Of a stretch of DNA of 64,000 bases, positions 44,264-53,264 are shown piece by piece. Each line of letters opens with the position of its first letter. Position 1 is the stretch's first letter. The stretch is taken from NCBI RefSeq assembly GCF_014873755.1, contig NZ_JADBEG010000001.1:4156501-4220500 (forward strand), in the 5' to 3' direction. Both the position numbers and the translations under genes were made by a program. Source of the DNA: Amycolatopsis lexingtonensis (GTDB lineage Bacteria; Actinomycetota; Actinomycetes; Mycobacteriales; Pseudonocardiaceae). The notes beneath the pieces are model-generated. The model was not told where the DNA came from. It did not search any database and saw nothing but the letters and a program-made list of their open reading frames with translations.

Positions 44264-44377
44264 TGCTCTCCGTTGTCCGTGGAACCGACTCGAACAGCGT
44301 GACAAGCGGCCCGGACGTCCGGGAGTCCCTGGGGATCCGGGTACCGCGAGGCCCCCCTTGTCCGGCGCCTTGCCATT

Positions 44378-44414
44378 TTGGGACACGCGTCCTAAGTTGG
44401 GACACGTGTCCCAA
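44378..44414. promoter_or_regulatory. Tandem 18-bp palindromes overlapping the VOC gene start
   Basis: TTGGGACACGCGTCCTAA (44378-44395) and TTGGGACACGTGTCCCAA (44397-44414), one base apart. The second is a perfect palindrome and contains the GTG start of the VOC gene. A dimeric repressor bound here would block both transcription and initiation. The cognate regulator is unknown. Confidence 0.75.
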
Positions 44415-44759
44415 CCTTTTGTGTTTCACGACGTCCGGACCACCGATCTGCCCGCCTCCCGCCGCTTCTACACCGAACTGTTCGGCTGGCGGGTCACCGA
44501 CGGCCCCGCCGGGCCGATGTTCGGGGACCCGGACGGCCTGTGGGGCGGGTTCACTCCCCTGCCCGAGGGCGACCCGCGGCGTCCACAGTGGATTCCCTAT
44601 GTCCGGGTGACCGATGTGGACGCCGCGGCCGAGCGCGCGGTGGCGCTCGGGGCGCGCATCGTCAAGCCCCGCACCGATCTGCCACCGGGTTCGGTGGTGG
44701 TCGTCGACGAGCCCGGTGGCGCCACCCTGGCACTGTGGCAGCCGGCGGAGCCGCGGTGA
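44406..44759 (+). CDS. VOC (glyoxalase-like) protein
   Basis: 117 aa. FHDVRTTDLPASRRFYTELF with GW next is the typical VOC start; PYVRVTDVDAAAERAVALGA and PGGATLALWQPAE complete the two beta-alpha-beta modules. Members include dioxygenases, lyases and resistance proteins. GTG 44406 lies inside the second of two palindromes and has no ribosome site, so the mRNA may be leaderless. The stop overlaps the next GTG (GTGA). Confidence 0.85.
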   Translation: MSQPFVFHDVRTTDLPASRRFYTELFGWRVTDGPAGPMFGDPDGLWGGFTPLPEGDPRRPQWIPYVRVTDVDAAAERAVALGARIVKPRTDLPPGSVVVVDEPGGATLALWQPAEPR

Positions 44760-45751
44760 CGCGGGTGCGGCTGTCCTGCGCGCTGCCGCCGTCGGCCGCG
44801 ATCGCCGAGCAGGCGCGCCACGCCGAGCGGCTCGGCTACCACCGGGTGTGGGTGTTCGATTCCCCCGCGCTGCACGGAGATCTCTGGATCGCGCTGGCCC
44901 AGGTCGCGGCGGCGACCGCGCGGATCGGACTGGGCAGCGGCGTCGCCGTCGCGGGCCTGCGCCATCCCATGGTGACCGCGGCCGCGGCCGCGACCGTCGC
45001 GGAAATCGCGCCGGGGCGGCTGACCCTGGCGTTCGGCACCGGTCACACCGCCCGCCGTGTCCTCGGTCAGCGGCCGGTCCGCGTCGCCGACCTCGTCCGT
45101 GAGGTGCGGCAGGTGCGGTCGCTGCTCGCCGGCGACGTCGTCGACATCGACGGGCACCCGTGCCAGATGCGGCACCTGGCCGGGTTCGGCCCGGCCAGGC
45201 CGGTCGACGTCCCGGTGTGGCTGGCCGCCTCGGGCCCCCGGGCCACCGCGGCCGCCCGCGACCTCGCAGTGCCCGGCGTGCTGACCACCGGCCTACCTGC
45301 GCGGAGCTGGCCGGAATGCGCGCTCCTGCGGTTCGGGACCGTGCTGCGGCCCGGCGAGGACCACACCACCGCACGGGTCGTCGACGCCGCCGGCCCCGGC
45401 TGGGCCAGCATCGTCCACGCCACCTGGGACCACGACCCCGTCGCGGTCGACGACCTGCCCGGCGGCAAACGCTGGCGGGCCGGCATCGAGGCCGCGCGGC
45501 CACCGAAGGAACGCCACCTCGACGTCCACCAAGGCCACCTGACCACCTTGACCGCCCGCGACCGCGACCTCGCACTGGCCGCCGGCCCAGCCCTGCTGAA
45601 CCCCGGCTGGACCGGCACGCCGGAGCGCCTGCGCGACCTCGCCGCGCAAGCGGCCGAAGCAGGCGTGACGGAGATCGTCTACGTCCCCGCCTGGCCCGAC
45701 GTCACGGCCGAGCTCACCGCCTACGCGGAAGCGCTGTCCCCGCCGCGGTAG
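44756..45751 (+). CDS. LLM-class flavin-dependent oxidoreductase
   Basis: 331 aa bacterial luciferase-like protein: RHAERLGYHRVWVFDSPALH near the N-terminus, RIGLGSGVAVAGLRHPMVTA, and IAPGRLTLAFGTGHTA in the F420/FMN-binding region. The central ARPVDVPVWLAASGPRATAA fits F420-dependent members. It is translationally coupled to the VOC gene, so the two probably act on one substrate. The 3' end overlaps the opposing Asp-box gene by 38 bp. Confidence 0.9.
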   Translation: MTRVRLSCALPPSAAIAEQARHAERLGYHRVWVFDSPALHGDLWIALAQVAAATARIGLGSGVAVAGLRHPMVTAAAAATVAEIAPGRLTLAFGTGHTARRVLGQRPVRVADLVREVRQVRSLLAGDVVDIDGHPCQMRHLAGFGPARPVDVPVWLAASGPRATAAARDLAVPGVLTTGLPARSWPECALLRFGTVLRPGEDHTTARVVDAAGPGWASIVHATWDHDPVAVDDLPGGKRWRAGIEAARPPKERHLDVHQGHLTTLTARDRDLALAAGPALLNPGWTGTPERLRDLAAQAAEAGVTEIVYVPAWPDVTAELTAYAEALSPPR

Positions 45752-47165
45752 CGCCGCTCGACTCCTGAACCTGCGGTGTGTCGGCCGCGCGACGGGCACC
45801 GCCGGACAACGCCAGGCCACCGGCCGGGGCGAACATGCCCATGGCGAACGTCGAGCCGCTCGGAGCCGCGGCGATGGGCATGATCGGGAAGGCGTTGCCG
45901 CCGGCCCGGACCGAGGTCGAGATGTAGTCGCCGAACATCCGCCCCTGGGAGGTGTTCGGGATCCAGGACAGCTCCATCGGCCCGGCGACCTGGGTAGCGG
46001 AGCTCCAGCTCGTTCCGCCGTTGGTCGAGGAGATGAACCCGACGTCGAGCCGGCAGGTCGCCGCGGTGCAGCTGGCGACGGGGTAGAAGTAGTACGTCAG
46101 GCCGATCCGGGCGCTGGTGCCCGAGGTCGAGGCGTCGACGCCGATGCCGGGGACGAAGTGGTCGACCGTGCTGGTCGTCGCGTCGATCGGGACGCGCGCC
46201 GGTGCCGACCACGTCGTGCCGTTGGCGGACTTGCTCAGCACGATGTCGTTGGCCGGGCAGCCGGCGCGGAAGCGGCAGTCGGACCAGGCGACGTAGACGG
46301 TGCCCGCGCTGTCGATTTCCGCGCTGGGCAAGGCTTCTTCGCGCAATCCGCCGGCCGCGTCGTGGTGGCTGACCGCGGCGACCTGGGTGGTGGAGGTCCA
46401 GCTCGCGCCGCCGGTGGTGGACCGGAAGCTGCGGATCTGGTCGTTGAGCGACAGGTACGGGACGACGACCGTGCCGTTGGGTTGCACGACCGGCTGGCCG
46501 CCGAGCCCGGTGTGGGAGCCGGAAGGGGCGCGGGCGGGGCCCCAGGTGAGGCCGCCGTCGCCGGAGGTCTTCATCCGGATGGAATCCCCGGAGCTGGTGA
46601 TGTCGTACTGGGTGTAGCAGTTGCCGAAGAACGGGCTGGTCGCGGTGTTGTCGCAGACGATCCAGTTCTTGTCCAGCGAGCCGGTGGCGGTGGTGATCGG
46701 GTTGCCGAAAGTCTTGCCGCCGTCGGTGGAGCGGCTGGTGAACACCGGGGTGCCGCTCGGGCAGTTGACGCCGAGGGAGGAGATCAGCCAGACGTTGTGC
46801 TTGGCGTCGAAGGCGACGGCGGCGTCGCTGATCTGGCCGCAGGGACCGCCGGTGTTGGCGGTGGTGCCGGGCAGGAAGCCCTGGGTCCAGGTGGCGCCGC
46901 CGTCGGTGGAGGTGGCGAAGCCGATGTCGGAGGAGCCGCCGCCGGACACGCGACCGACCTGGAAGGCGGAAACGATCGTGGAGCCGAACGCGAAGGTGTC
47001 GGGTTCGACCTCGGTCCGGTGCTGGGCCTGCGCGTCGGTGAACGGATCGGAACTGACCTGGGTCACGGCGACGTTCGCGGACGCGGACGTCGCACCGGCC
47101 AGGAGCCCGCCGGCCACGACGGCAGGCAGGAGGGTGGCGATGGCGATTCTTCGGGACAGCGGCAT
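45714..47165 (-). CDS. Secreted Asp-box (sialidase-like) beta-propeller protein
   Basis: 483 aa. The signal peptide is MPLSRRIAIATLLPAVVAGG. At least five Asp-boxes occur: STDGGATW, STDGGKTF, SGDGGLTW, STTGGASW, STNGGTSW. This is the BNR/exo-sialidase propeller pattern. The catalytic Arg triad of true sialidases is not evident, so sugar binding or an unrelated exo-activity is possible. It diverges from a second Asp-box protein and overlaps the LLM gene by 38 bp at its 3' end. Confidence 0.88.
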   Translation of the reverse strand: MPLSRRIAIATLLPAVVAGGLLAGATSASANVAVTQVSSDPFTDAQAQHRTEVEPDTFAFGSTIVSAFQVGRVSGGGSSDIGFATSTDGGATWTQGFLPGTTANTGGPCGQISDAAVAFDAKHNVWLISSLGVNCPSGTPVFTSRSTDGGKTFGNPITTATGSLDKNWIVCDNTATSPFFGNCYTQYDITSSGDSIRMKTSGDGGLTWGPARAPSGSHTGLGGQPVVQPNGTVVVPYLSLNDQIRSFRSTTGGASWTSTTQVAAVSHHDAAGGLREEALPSAEIDSAGTVYVAWSDCRFRAGCPANDIVLSKSANGTTWSAPARVPIDATTSTVDHFVPGIGVDASTSGTSARIGLTYYFYPVASCTAATCRLDVGFISSTNGGTSWSSATQVAGPMELSWIPNTSQGRMFGDYISTSVRAGGNAFPIMPIAAAPSGSTFAMGMFAPAGGLALSGGARRAADTPQVQESSGATAAGTALPRRR

Positions 47166-47512
47166 GGCGCTTTCACCTTCTGGCGTCGAGGTGAGGCAAC
47201 GAGGCGGGCAGCGGGGTCGCCGCTGCGGGCCATGACGACTGTCGATCCAGCCACGCCGGGCCGGCGCGGTAAAGCCGCCATGTGGCGGACCCGGCTTCTG
47301 CTGACGGCGGCCGCTCGAACGATCCAGAACCTTCGGCGGCGGCTGAACGGCGGACGAGTTTTCCGTGCGCTTGCCTTGTCCGGAATGGACAATCGACATT
47401 CCCGTAACGGTTCGACGTGATACGACGACGATCCGGACGGCGGCCAAGGCGCGGGTGGTTCCGTGTGGCTGGCCGCGCACCGGACACCCGGTCCAGCAAA
47501 GGGAGCACGCCC

Positions 47513-49399
47513 GTGTCGCGTCCCCGCACCATTTCCGTGATCAGTGTGACAATTCTCAGCACCGCCGCGCTCGGCCTGTTCGCCGTTTCCCCGGCGACGG
47601 CGCAGCCGTTCGGCTACCACCAGCTCGACCCGGTACAGCAGCGCCACGTCTCCGGGCTGCTGTCCACCGTCCTCAACGGCGAAGACCCGGCCAACGCGGC
47701 CAGAGCGCTGGCCCCGAACCGGGCCACGCCGTCGGCCGCCGCGCCCTGCGCGAACCGCTTCGGCGGGAACGTCAAGGCCAACCAGAACTGCCTGAACCTC
47801 ACCGACCCCGATCTGCAGGGCCGGGCGCAGGCGCAGAACGAAACCTGGGCCGCCGCCGACCCGAACAACCCCGACCACGTCATCGCCACCTACAACGACT
47901 ACCGCCGCGGCGACGGCACCTGCGGTGTCAGCTACTCCCTCGACGGCGCCCGCACGTGGGCCGACGCCACCACCCCGAACGGCTTCAGCCGCGGCACCGA
48001 TTTCGGCGGCGCACCAAGGGAATACTGGCAGTCCGGCGGTGACACCTCGGTGGCGTGGGACTCCCGCGGCAACGCCTACCTGTCGTGCCAGGTGTTCAAC
48101 CGCGGCAGCGCCGTGTCGGCGAACCCGGACCAGTCCAGCGCGTTCCTGGTGTTCCGCTCTACCGGCACCAACGGGGCATCCTGGAACTTCCCCGGACGTC
48201 CCGCCGCCACGCACGACGACACCGCGGGCGCCGGGAACTTCCTGCTGGACAAGCAACTGCTGACTGTCGACGCCAACCCGCGCAGCCCGTTCCGCGACCG
48301 CGTGTACCTGTCGTGGACGACCTTCGCCGACGACGGCACCGGCTACATCTACGAGGCCTACTCCGCGGACTACGGCGAGACGTTCTCCGCGCCGGTGCTG
48401 GTCAGCGCCGACACTCCGTTGTGCGCCAACGCACTCGGCTTCCCGACCCCGCGCGGCCGGTGCACCCAGAACCAGGACTCGCAGCCGTTCGTCGGTCCGG
48501 ACGGGACGCTGTACGTGGTGTTCAACAACTTCAACAACGCGGTGGCGGGTCCGGCGGACAACCACAACCAGGTTCTGCTGGCCCGCTCCACGGACGGCGG
48601 CCAGAGCTTCTCCACACCGGTGCTCGTGGGCAATTACCACGAGCTGCCGGACTGCGCGACCTACCAGAACGGCCAGGACCCCGGCCGCGCCTGCGTCCCG
48701 GAGAAGGGCCCGTCGGCGAACTCGGTGTTCCGCGCGAGCAACTACCCGATCGGGGGCGTCGACCCGCGGAACCCGCGCCGGATCCTGGTGACCTACGGCT
48801 CCTACATCAACCGGAACTCCAACGAGGCCAACGGCTGCACGCCGACCGGGGTCAACCCCGCCACCGCCGTCAACACCTACACCGGCGTGAAGGACGGCTC
48901 CTGCAACAACGACATCGTCCTGTCGGCCTCGGCCGACGCGGGCGCCGCGTTCACCGGCGGCACCACCGACGTCCGGCGGCTGCCGGTGATCACCACCGCG
49001 CCCGGCCAGGCCCGGACCGACCAGTTCTGGCAGGGCGCCGCGTTCGGTCCGGACGGCACCTTCGCCGTCAGCTACTACGACCGGCAGTACGGCGCCGACG
49101 AGACCACCGGCTTCTCGGACATCACGGTCTCCACGGGTTTCACCCACACCCGGGCGACGTCGGGCAGCATGCCGCCGCCGACGCAGTTCACCGGCACCTT
49201 CTACGGTGACTACGCCGGAATCGCCGTCACGGCCCGGACCGCGTACCCGGTCTGGTCGGACACCCGCCCGCCGGACCTGTTCCTCTGCCCCGGCACCGGT
49301 ACCCCCGGCATCCCGCCGCGCACCTGCCAGGCCGGGGCGCCGAACGCGTCGATCGCCAACGACGAGGACATCTACACCACCGGCGTCGGCCTCCGCTGA
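47513..49399 (+). CDS. Large secreted Asp-box beta-propeller protein
   Basis: 628 aa. GTG 47513 lies behind AAAGGGAG. Signal peptide MSRPRTISVISVTILSTAAL ... SPATAQ. A 50-residue helical segment (QLDPVQQRHVSGLLSTVLNG) precedes a propeller with Asp-box-like SLDGARTW, SADYGETF and STDGGQSF. Several Cys-containing insertions (CTQNQDSQPF; NEANGCTPTG) are unlike classical sialidases. It diverges from the other Asp-box gene, with 347 bp between. Likely an extracellular glycan-binding or glycan-cleaving protein. Confidence 0.88.
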   Translation: MSRPRTISVISVTILSTAALGLFAVSPATAQPFGYHQLDPVQQRHVSGLLSTVLNGEDPANAARALAPNRATPSAAAPCANRFGGNVKANQNCLNLTDPDLQGRAQAQNETWAAADPNNPDHVIATYNDYRRGDGTCGVSYSLDGARTWADATTPNGFSRGTDFGGAPREYWQSGGDTSVAWDSRGNAYLSCQVFNRGSAVSANPDQSSAFLVFRSTGTNGASWNFPGRPAATHDDTAGAGNFLLDKQLLTVDANPRSPFRDRVYLSWTTFADDGTGYIYEAYSADYGETFSAPVLVSADTPLCANALGFPTPRGRCTQNQDSQPFVGPDGTLYVVFNNFNNAVAGPADNHNQVLLARSTDGGQSFSTPVLVGNYHELPDCATYQNGQDPGRACVPEKGPSANSVFRASNYPIGGVDPRNPRRILVTYGSYINRNSNEANGCTPTGVNPATAVNTYTGVKDGSCNNDIVLSASADAGAAFTGGTTDVRRLPVITTAPGQARTDQFWQGAAFGPDGTFAVSYYDRQYGADETTGFSDITVSTGFTHTRATSGSMPPPTQFTGTFYGDYAGIAVTARTAYPVWSDTRPPDLFLCPGTGTPGIPPRTCQAGAPNASIANDEDIYTTGVGLR

Positions 49400-49511
49400 C
49401 GAGATCGCCGGTGACCGTCCGGCTTCCTCCCAGATCCGCAGGTCAGCGACCGCTTACAATGACGGCGTCCCGGCCACCGCCGGGGCCGCCGCGGTCTGGG
49501 AGGATCACCGG

Positions 49512-50126
49512 ATGACGATGTCGCTGTCGGCCGAGCTGTGGCCGGACGTGCAGCCGGAGACCGCTCGGCGGCTCATGCTCGCCGGGGTGGAGGCCTTCGC
49601 CAAGCGGGGGTACCACGCCACCACCACGCGGGACATCGCCGGCGCCGCGGGGATGTCGCCCGCCGCGCTCTACGTGCACTTCCCGTCGAAGGCCGCGCTG
49701 CTCTTCGCGATCAGCCGGTACGGGCACGAGCAGACCCTCGCGCTGGTCGAGAACGTCGTCGCGAAGGTGTCCGACCCCGTCGAGCGGATCCGGCTGATCG
49801 TCGAGGACTTCGTCGCCTGGCACGCGCGGCGGCACACCGTCGCCCGGGTGGTCCAGTACGAGCTGCAGGCGCTGCCCGAGCAGGAGTTCCAGGTGGTCGC
49901 CGAACTGCGGCGGCGGATCGAGCGGATCGTGCGCAAGGTGATCGCGGACGGCGTCGAAGAGGGCGTGTTCACGGTGTCCGACCCGCACACCTCGGCCCGC
50001 GCGGTGCTCTCCCTCGGCGTCGACGTCGCCCGCTGGTACAGCGAGCGCGCCCGCCAGACGCCCACCGCGCTCGGCAAGGAGTACGGCGAGCTGGTGCTGC
50101 GGATGCTCGGCGTGACGCCGAAGTAG
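49512..50126 (+). CDS. TetR-family regulator
   Basis: 204 aa. N-terminal helix-turn-helix AFAKRGYHATTTRDIAGAAG with MSPAALYVHFPSK, then a helical ligand domain of the TetR_C_33/KstR2-like type (VQYELQALPEQEFQVVAELR). GGGAGGA precedes ATG 49512. A 7-bp stem hairpin or operator follows the stop. The target is not evident; the DinB gene follows in the same direction. Confidence 0.92.
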   Translation: MTMSLSAELWPDVQPETARRLMLAGVEAFAKRGYHATTTRDIAGAAGMSPAALYVHFPSKAALLFAISRYGHEQTLALVENVVAKVSDPVERIRLIVEDFVAWHARRHTVARVVQYELQALPEQEFQVVAELRRRIERIVRKVIADGVEEGVFTVSDPHTSARAVLSLGVDVARWYSERARQTPTALGKEYGELVLRMLGVTPK

Positions 50127-50144
50127 CGGACACAACCTGTCCGC
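50126..50144. promoter_or_regulatory. Inverted repeat between TetR and DinB genes
   Basis: GCGGACA, spacer CAACC, TGTCCGC. It starts on the last base of the TetR stop codon and ends 14 nt before the DinB GTG. It could be a TetR operator for the next gene or a short terminator. Confidence 0.5.
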
Positions 50145-50157
50145 TATTCCTGCCAGA

Positions 50158-50631
50158 GTGGTCCTCGTGCAGAACGACGCCGAACGCAACGACCTCATCG
50201 CCGAACTGGCGGCCGTCAGCGCGCTGTGCCGGGGCGGGCTGCTCGAGCACGTCGCTTCCACGGAGGAGAACTGGCTGCCCTTCGCCGTGGAAGGCCCGTC
50301 CACGATGCGCTACGACCTCCCCGACGGCGTCACCGGGGCGGACGTCGCAGCCGGCACTGCCCGCGAGTTCCCGCAGTGGACCATCGATTACCAGGACACC
50401 CTGGCGGCCGTACTCGCCCGCTACGAAGACGTCGCCCGGCGCAGCGAGGACATCATCGCGAGCCTGCCCGACCTGTCCGTGACGCACCCGCTGCCCGACG
50501 CGCCGTGGAACCAGCCCGGCACGACGTGGAGTGCGCGGCGGGCGCTGCTGCACGTCATCACCGAAACCGCGCAGCACGCCGGGCACGCGGACATCCTCCG
50601 CGAGGCGCTGGACGGACGTAAGGCGACGTGA
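50158..50631 (+). CDS. DinB/mycothiol-dependent (DUF664-type) protein
   Basis: 157 aa four-helix DinB-like protein: AVSALCRGGLLEHVASTEEN, then VTHPLPDAPWNQPGTTWSAR and ALLHVITETAQHAGHADILR, the conserved metal-binding His pattern of DinB/DUF664. Members act as thiol transferases or metal-dependent hydrolases. The start is GTG 50158 or 50167. It overlaps the AlkZ-like gene by 4 nt. Confidence 0.88.
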   Translation: MVLVQNDAERNDLIAELAAVSALCRGGLLEHVASTEENWLPFAVEGPSTMRYDLPDGVTGADVAAGTAREFPQWTIDYQDTLAAVLARYEDVARRSEDIIASLPDLSVTHPLPDAPWNQPGTTWSARRALLHVITETAQHAGHADILREALDGRKAT

Positions 50632-51716
50632 CCGTCCTGGACACCCGGGCGCTCAACCGCGCCACGCTCGCCCGCCAGCTGCTGCTCGACCGCGCCGAGC
50701 TTCCAGTGCACGACGCCGTCGCGCACCTCGGCGGCCTGCAGGCGCAGGAGCCGCAGGAGCCGTTCACCGGGTTGTGGTCGCGGCTGCGCGCGTTCGACCC
50801 GGCGGCGTTGTCGGAGCTGCTGACCGGGCGGCGCGTGGTGCGGACGCACCTGATGCGCCGCACCGTCCACCTGCTCACCGCCGAGGACGTCCTGGCGTGG
50901 CGGACGCGGTTCGACGCGATGCTGCGCCAGCGCGTCCTGGGCACCTACCGCCGCGAGCTCACCGGGGTCGACCTCGGCGAGCTCGCGGCCGCGGGCCAGG
51001 CGGTGCTGGCCGACGGCGAGCCACGCTCGATGGGCGATCTCGCCCGCGCGGTCGCCCACCGCTGGCCGGACGCGGGACCGCGGCCGCTCGGGGAAATGCT
51101 GATCGCCGCCCTGATCCCGGTGGCGCAGCTGCCGCCGCGCGGGTTGTGGCGCGTCAAGGCGGGCGTGCGGAACCTGCCGCTGCCGGCGTGGCTGGGCCGC
51201 GACGTCGCCCCGCTCGCCGAGGACGACGAGGTCGGCCGAGTGCTGGTGCGGCGCTACCTGGCGGCGTTCGGTCCCGCGGCGACGGCCGACCTGCGCGCGT
51301 GGAGCGGCCTGGCCGGGCTGCCGGCGGCGGTGAAAGCCGTGCGCGAGGAGCTGGTGGTGTTCCGCGACGAGCGCGGCCGCGAGCTGCTTGACCTGCCGGA
51401 CGCCCCGCGCCCGGACCCGGGCACGCCGGCGCCGGTGCGGTTCCTGCCGGCGTTCGACAACGCGATCCTCGGCTACGACGACCGGACCCGGATCATCGAC
51501 GACGCCCACCGCGGGCTTTCGGTGGCGGGCGAACGGGTGGTGCTGGTGGACGGCCGGGTGTCGGCGACCTGGCAGGTCGCGGACGGCGCGGTGGTGGTGC
51601 GGCCGCTGCGGCGGTTCTCCCGGTCCGAACGCACCGACGTGATGGCGGAAGGCGGCGCGCTGGCGGCGTTCCTGTCCGACGGCGAAAGCGATCACGTCCG
51701 GCTCGAGACGGCCTAA
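50628..51716 (+). CDS. AlkZ-like winged-helix DNA glycosylase family protein
   Basis: 362 aa. The N-terminal VAHLGGLQAQEPQEPFTGLW contains the QxQ catalytic motif (Gln38, Gln40) of the AlkZ/YcaQ family. VVRTHLMRRTVHLLTAEDV and FLPAFDNAILGYDDRTRIID are further family signatures. AlkZ enzymes unhook interstrand crosslinks or excise alkylated bases, and some protect producers from their own DNA-damaging product. It is coupled to the DinB gene. The stop overlaps that of the converging WYL gene. Confidence 0.9.
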   Translation: MTVLDTRALNRATLARQLLLDRAELPVHDAVAHLGGLQAQEPQEPFTGLWSRLRAFDPAALSELLTGRRVVRTHLMRRTVHLLTAEDVLAWRTRFDAMLRQRVLGTYRRELTGVDLGELAAAGQAVLADGEPRSMGDLARAVAHRWPDAGPRPLGEMLIAALIPVAQLPPRGLWRVKAGVRNLPLPAWLGRDVAPLAEDDEVGRVLVRRYLAAFGPAATADLRAWSGLAGLPAAVKAVREELVVFRDERGRELLDLPDAPRPDPGTPAPVRFLPAFDNAILGYDDRTRIIDDAHRGLSVAGERVVLVDGRVSATWQVADGAVVVRPLRRFSRSERTDVMAEGGALAAFLSDGESDHVRLETA

Positions 51717-52669
51717 CCCACCGCCCGCGCGAACCGCTCCGCCACCTCGCGCAGCCGCTCCACCAGGCCCGGCGGGGCCTCCTCGACCACGAAGTCGTAC
51801 CCCCACTGCGCGAGGTAGTACGGGACCGTGTCGAGGGTGTTCGCCCCGGTCCGCACCCGGCAGGCGTGCTCGTCGATCGCCTCGACGGCGCCGGTGGTCG
51901 GCGGGACGCGGCGCGCGACCTCCTCGGCCGGGGCGGCCACCCGCAGGACCAGCTGGTGCGGGTACGGCGCCGTCGAGATCTGGCGCGAGACGTACGCCGC
52001 CAGGTCGTCGGCCGGGGGTTCGCGCGGGGTGAAGCGGAAGCTCGCGGCCGGCACGCCGGTGATCCGGTCGACCCGGAACGTGCGCCAGCCGGCGCGGTCG
52101 AGGTCGAAGGCGACCAGGTACCAGCGCCGGCCGGTGCAGACCAGGCGCAGCGGCTCGACCGAGCGTTCCGTCGCCGCGCCGGACCGGTCGCCGTAGCCGA
52201 AGCGCAGGCGCTCGTGGTCCCGGCAGGCCGCGGCGATCGCCGTCAGCACCGACGCGTCCACCGTCGGGCCGGCGCCGGGCAGCGAGACCGTCGCCGCGGC
52301 CACGGCGCCGACCCGCGGCCGCAGCCGGGCGGGCAGCACCTGCTCCAGCTTCGCCAGCGCGCGCACCGACGTCTCCTCGATGCCGCTGACCGTGCCGCTC
52401 GCCGCCGTGCGCAGGCCGACCGCGACCGCGACGGCTTCGTCGTCGTCCAGCAGCAGCGGTGGCAGCGCGGCACCCGCGCCGAGGCGGTAGCCGCCGGCCA
52501 CCCCGGGCGTCGCGTGCACCGGGTAGCCGAGGGACCGCAGCCGCTCGACGTCGCGGCGGATCGTGCGGACGTCGACCTCGAGCCGCGCCGCGAGGTCCGC
52601 GCCCGGCCAGTCGCGCCGCGCCTGGAGCAGCGAGAGCAGCCGGAGCAGGCGTTCCGAAGTGCCGTACAT
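51713..52669 (-). CDS. YafY-type WYL-domain transcriptional regulator
   Basis: 318 aa. N-terminal HTH_11 winged helix (SERLLRLLSLLQARRDWPGA ... EVDVRTIRRDVERLRSLGYP), a central WYL-type ligand domain (RRWYLVAFDLDRAGWRTFRV, where the core reads RRWYL) and a C-terminal WCX extension. ATG 52669 is the start (MYGTSERLLRLL). It diverges from the deaminase gene; CGAGGAC / GTCCTCG at 52691-52711 is a likely operator. Confidence 0.92.
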   Translation of the reverse strand: MYGTSERLLRLLSLLQARRDWPGADLAARLEVDVRTIRRDVERLRSLGYPVHATPGVAGGYRLGAGAALPPLLLDDDEAVAVAVGLRTAASGTVSGIEETSVRALAKLEQVLPARLRPRVGAVAAATVSLPGAGPTVDASVLTAIAAACRDHERLRFGYGDRSGAATERSVEPLRLVCTGRRWYLVAFDLDRAGWRTFRVDRITGVPAASFRFTPREPPADDLAAYVSRQISTAPYPHQLVLRVAAPAEEVARRVPPTTGAVEAIDEHACRVRTGANTLDTVPYYLAQWGYDFVVEEAPPGLVERLREVAERFARAVG

Positions 52670-52690
52670 GACACGCAGTGTGCCAGACGT

Positions 52691-52711
52691 CGAGGACAGC
52701 TCCGGTCCTCG
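52691..52711. promoter_or_regulatory. Inverted repeat in WYL/deaminase divergent promoter
   Basis: CGAGGAC and GTCCTCG separated by AGCTCCG, 22 nt upstream of the WYL gene start and 70 nt from the deaminase start. A candidate operator for the WYL regulator; no direct proof. Confidence 0.45.
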
Positions 52712-52780
52712 ATCCGCCGGATGGTGCAGCACTGGGGTCAAACACTTGCCAGGCACCGCCTCCGCCGGAAAGAGTGACGC

Positions 52781-53239
52781 ATGCCGATCGACCCGCACAC
52801 CCTGCTCGCCGTCGCCCGCGAGGAAGCCGAGCTGGGCAAGGCCGAGGGCGGCGTGCCGATCGGGGCCGCGCTGTTCGACACCGCGGGCACCCTGCTGGGC
52901 CGCGGGCACAACCGGCGCGTGCAGGACGGCGACCCGTCGATGCACGCCGAGACCGCGGCGTTCCGCAACGCCGGCCGCCGCCCGCACTACCGCGACACGA
53001 TCATGGTCACGACGCTTTCGCCGTGCTGGTACTGCTCCGGGCTCGTCCGTCAGTTCGGGATCGGGCGCGTCGTCATCGGCGAGGCCACCACGTTCCACGG
53101 CGGGCACGACTGGCTCGCCGGGATCGGCGTGGGGATCACCGTGCTCGACGATCCCGCCTGCACGGCGCTGATGACCGAGTTCATCGCCGCGCGCCCGGAC
53201 CTGTGGTTCGAGGACATCGGGGTCGAGAAGTCCGAATAG
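52781..53239 (+). CDS. Cytidine/cytosine deaminase-fold nucleoside deaminase
   Basis: 152 aa. The zinc site is clear: His55 and Glu57 in SMHAETAAF, and Cys82/Cys85 in LSPCWYCSGL. GGVPIGAALFDTAGTLLGRG is the conserved start of the CDD fold. It is closest in pattern to yeast-type cytosine deaminase rather than tRNA adenosine deaminase. A 2OG-Fe(II) oxygenase follows 25 nt later on the same strand, so the two probably form an operon acting on a nucleobase. Confidence 0.9.
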   Translation: MPIDPHTLLAVAREEAELGKAEGGVPIGAALFDTAGTLLGRGHNRRVQDGDPSMHAETAAFRNAGRRPHYRDTIMVTTLSPCWYCSGLVRQFGIGRVVIGEATTFHGGHDWLAGIGVGITVLDDPACTALMTEFIAARPDLWFEDIGVEKSE

Positions 53240-53264
53240 GACAGTGTTGTTGCGAGGAGCCGGT

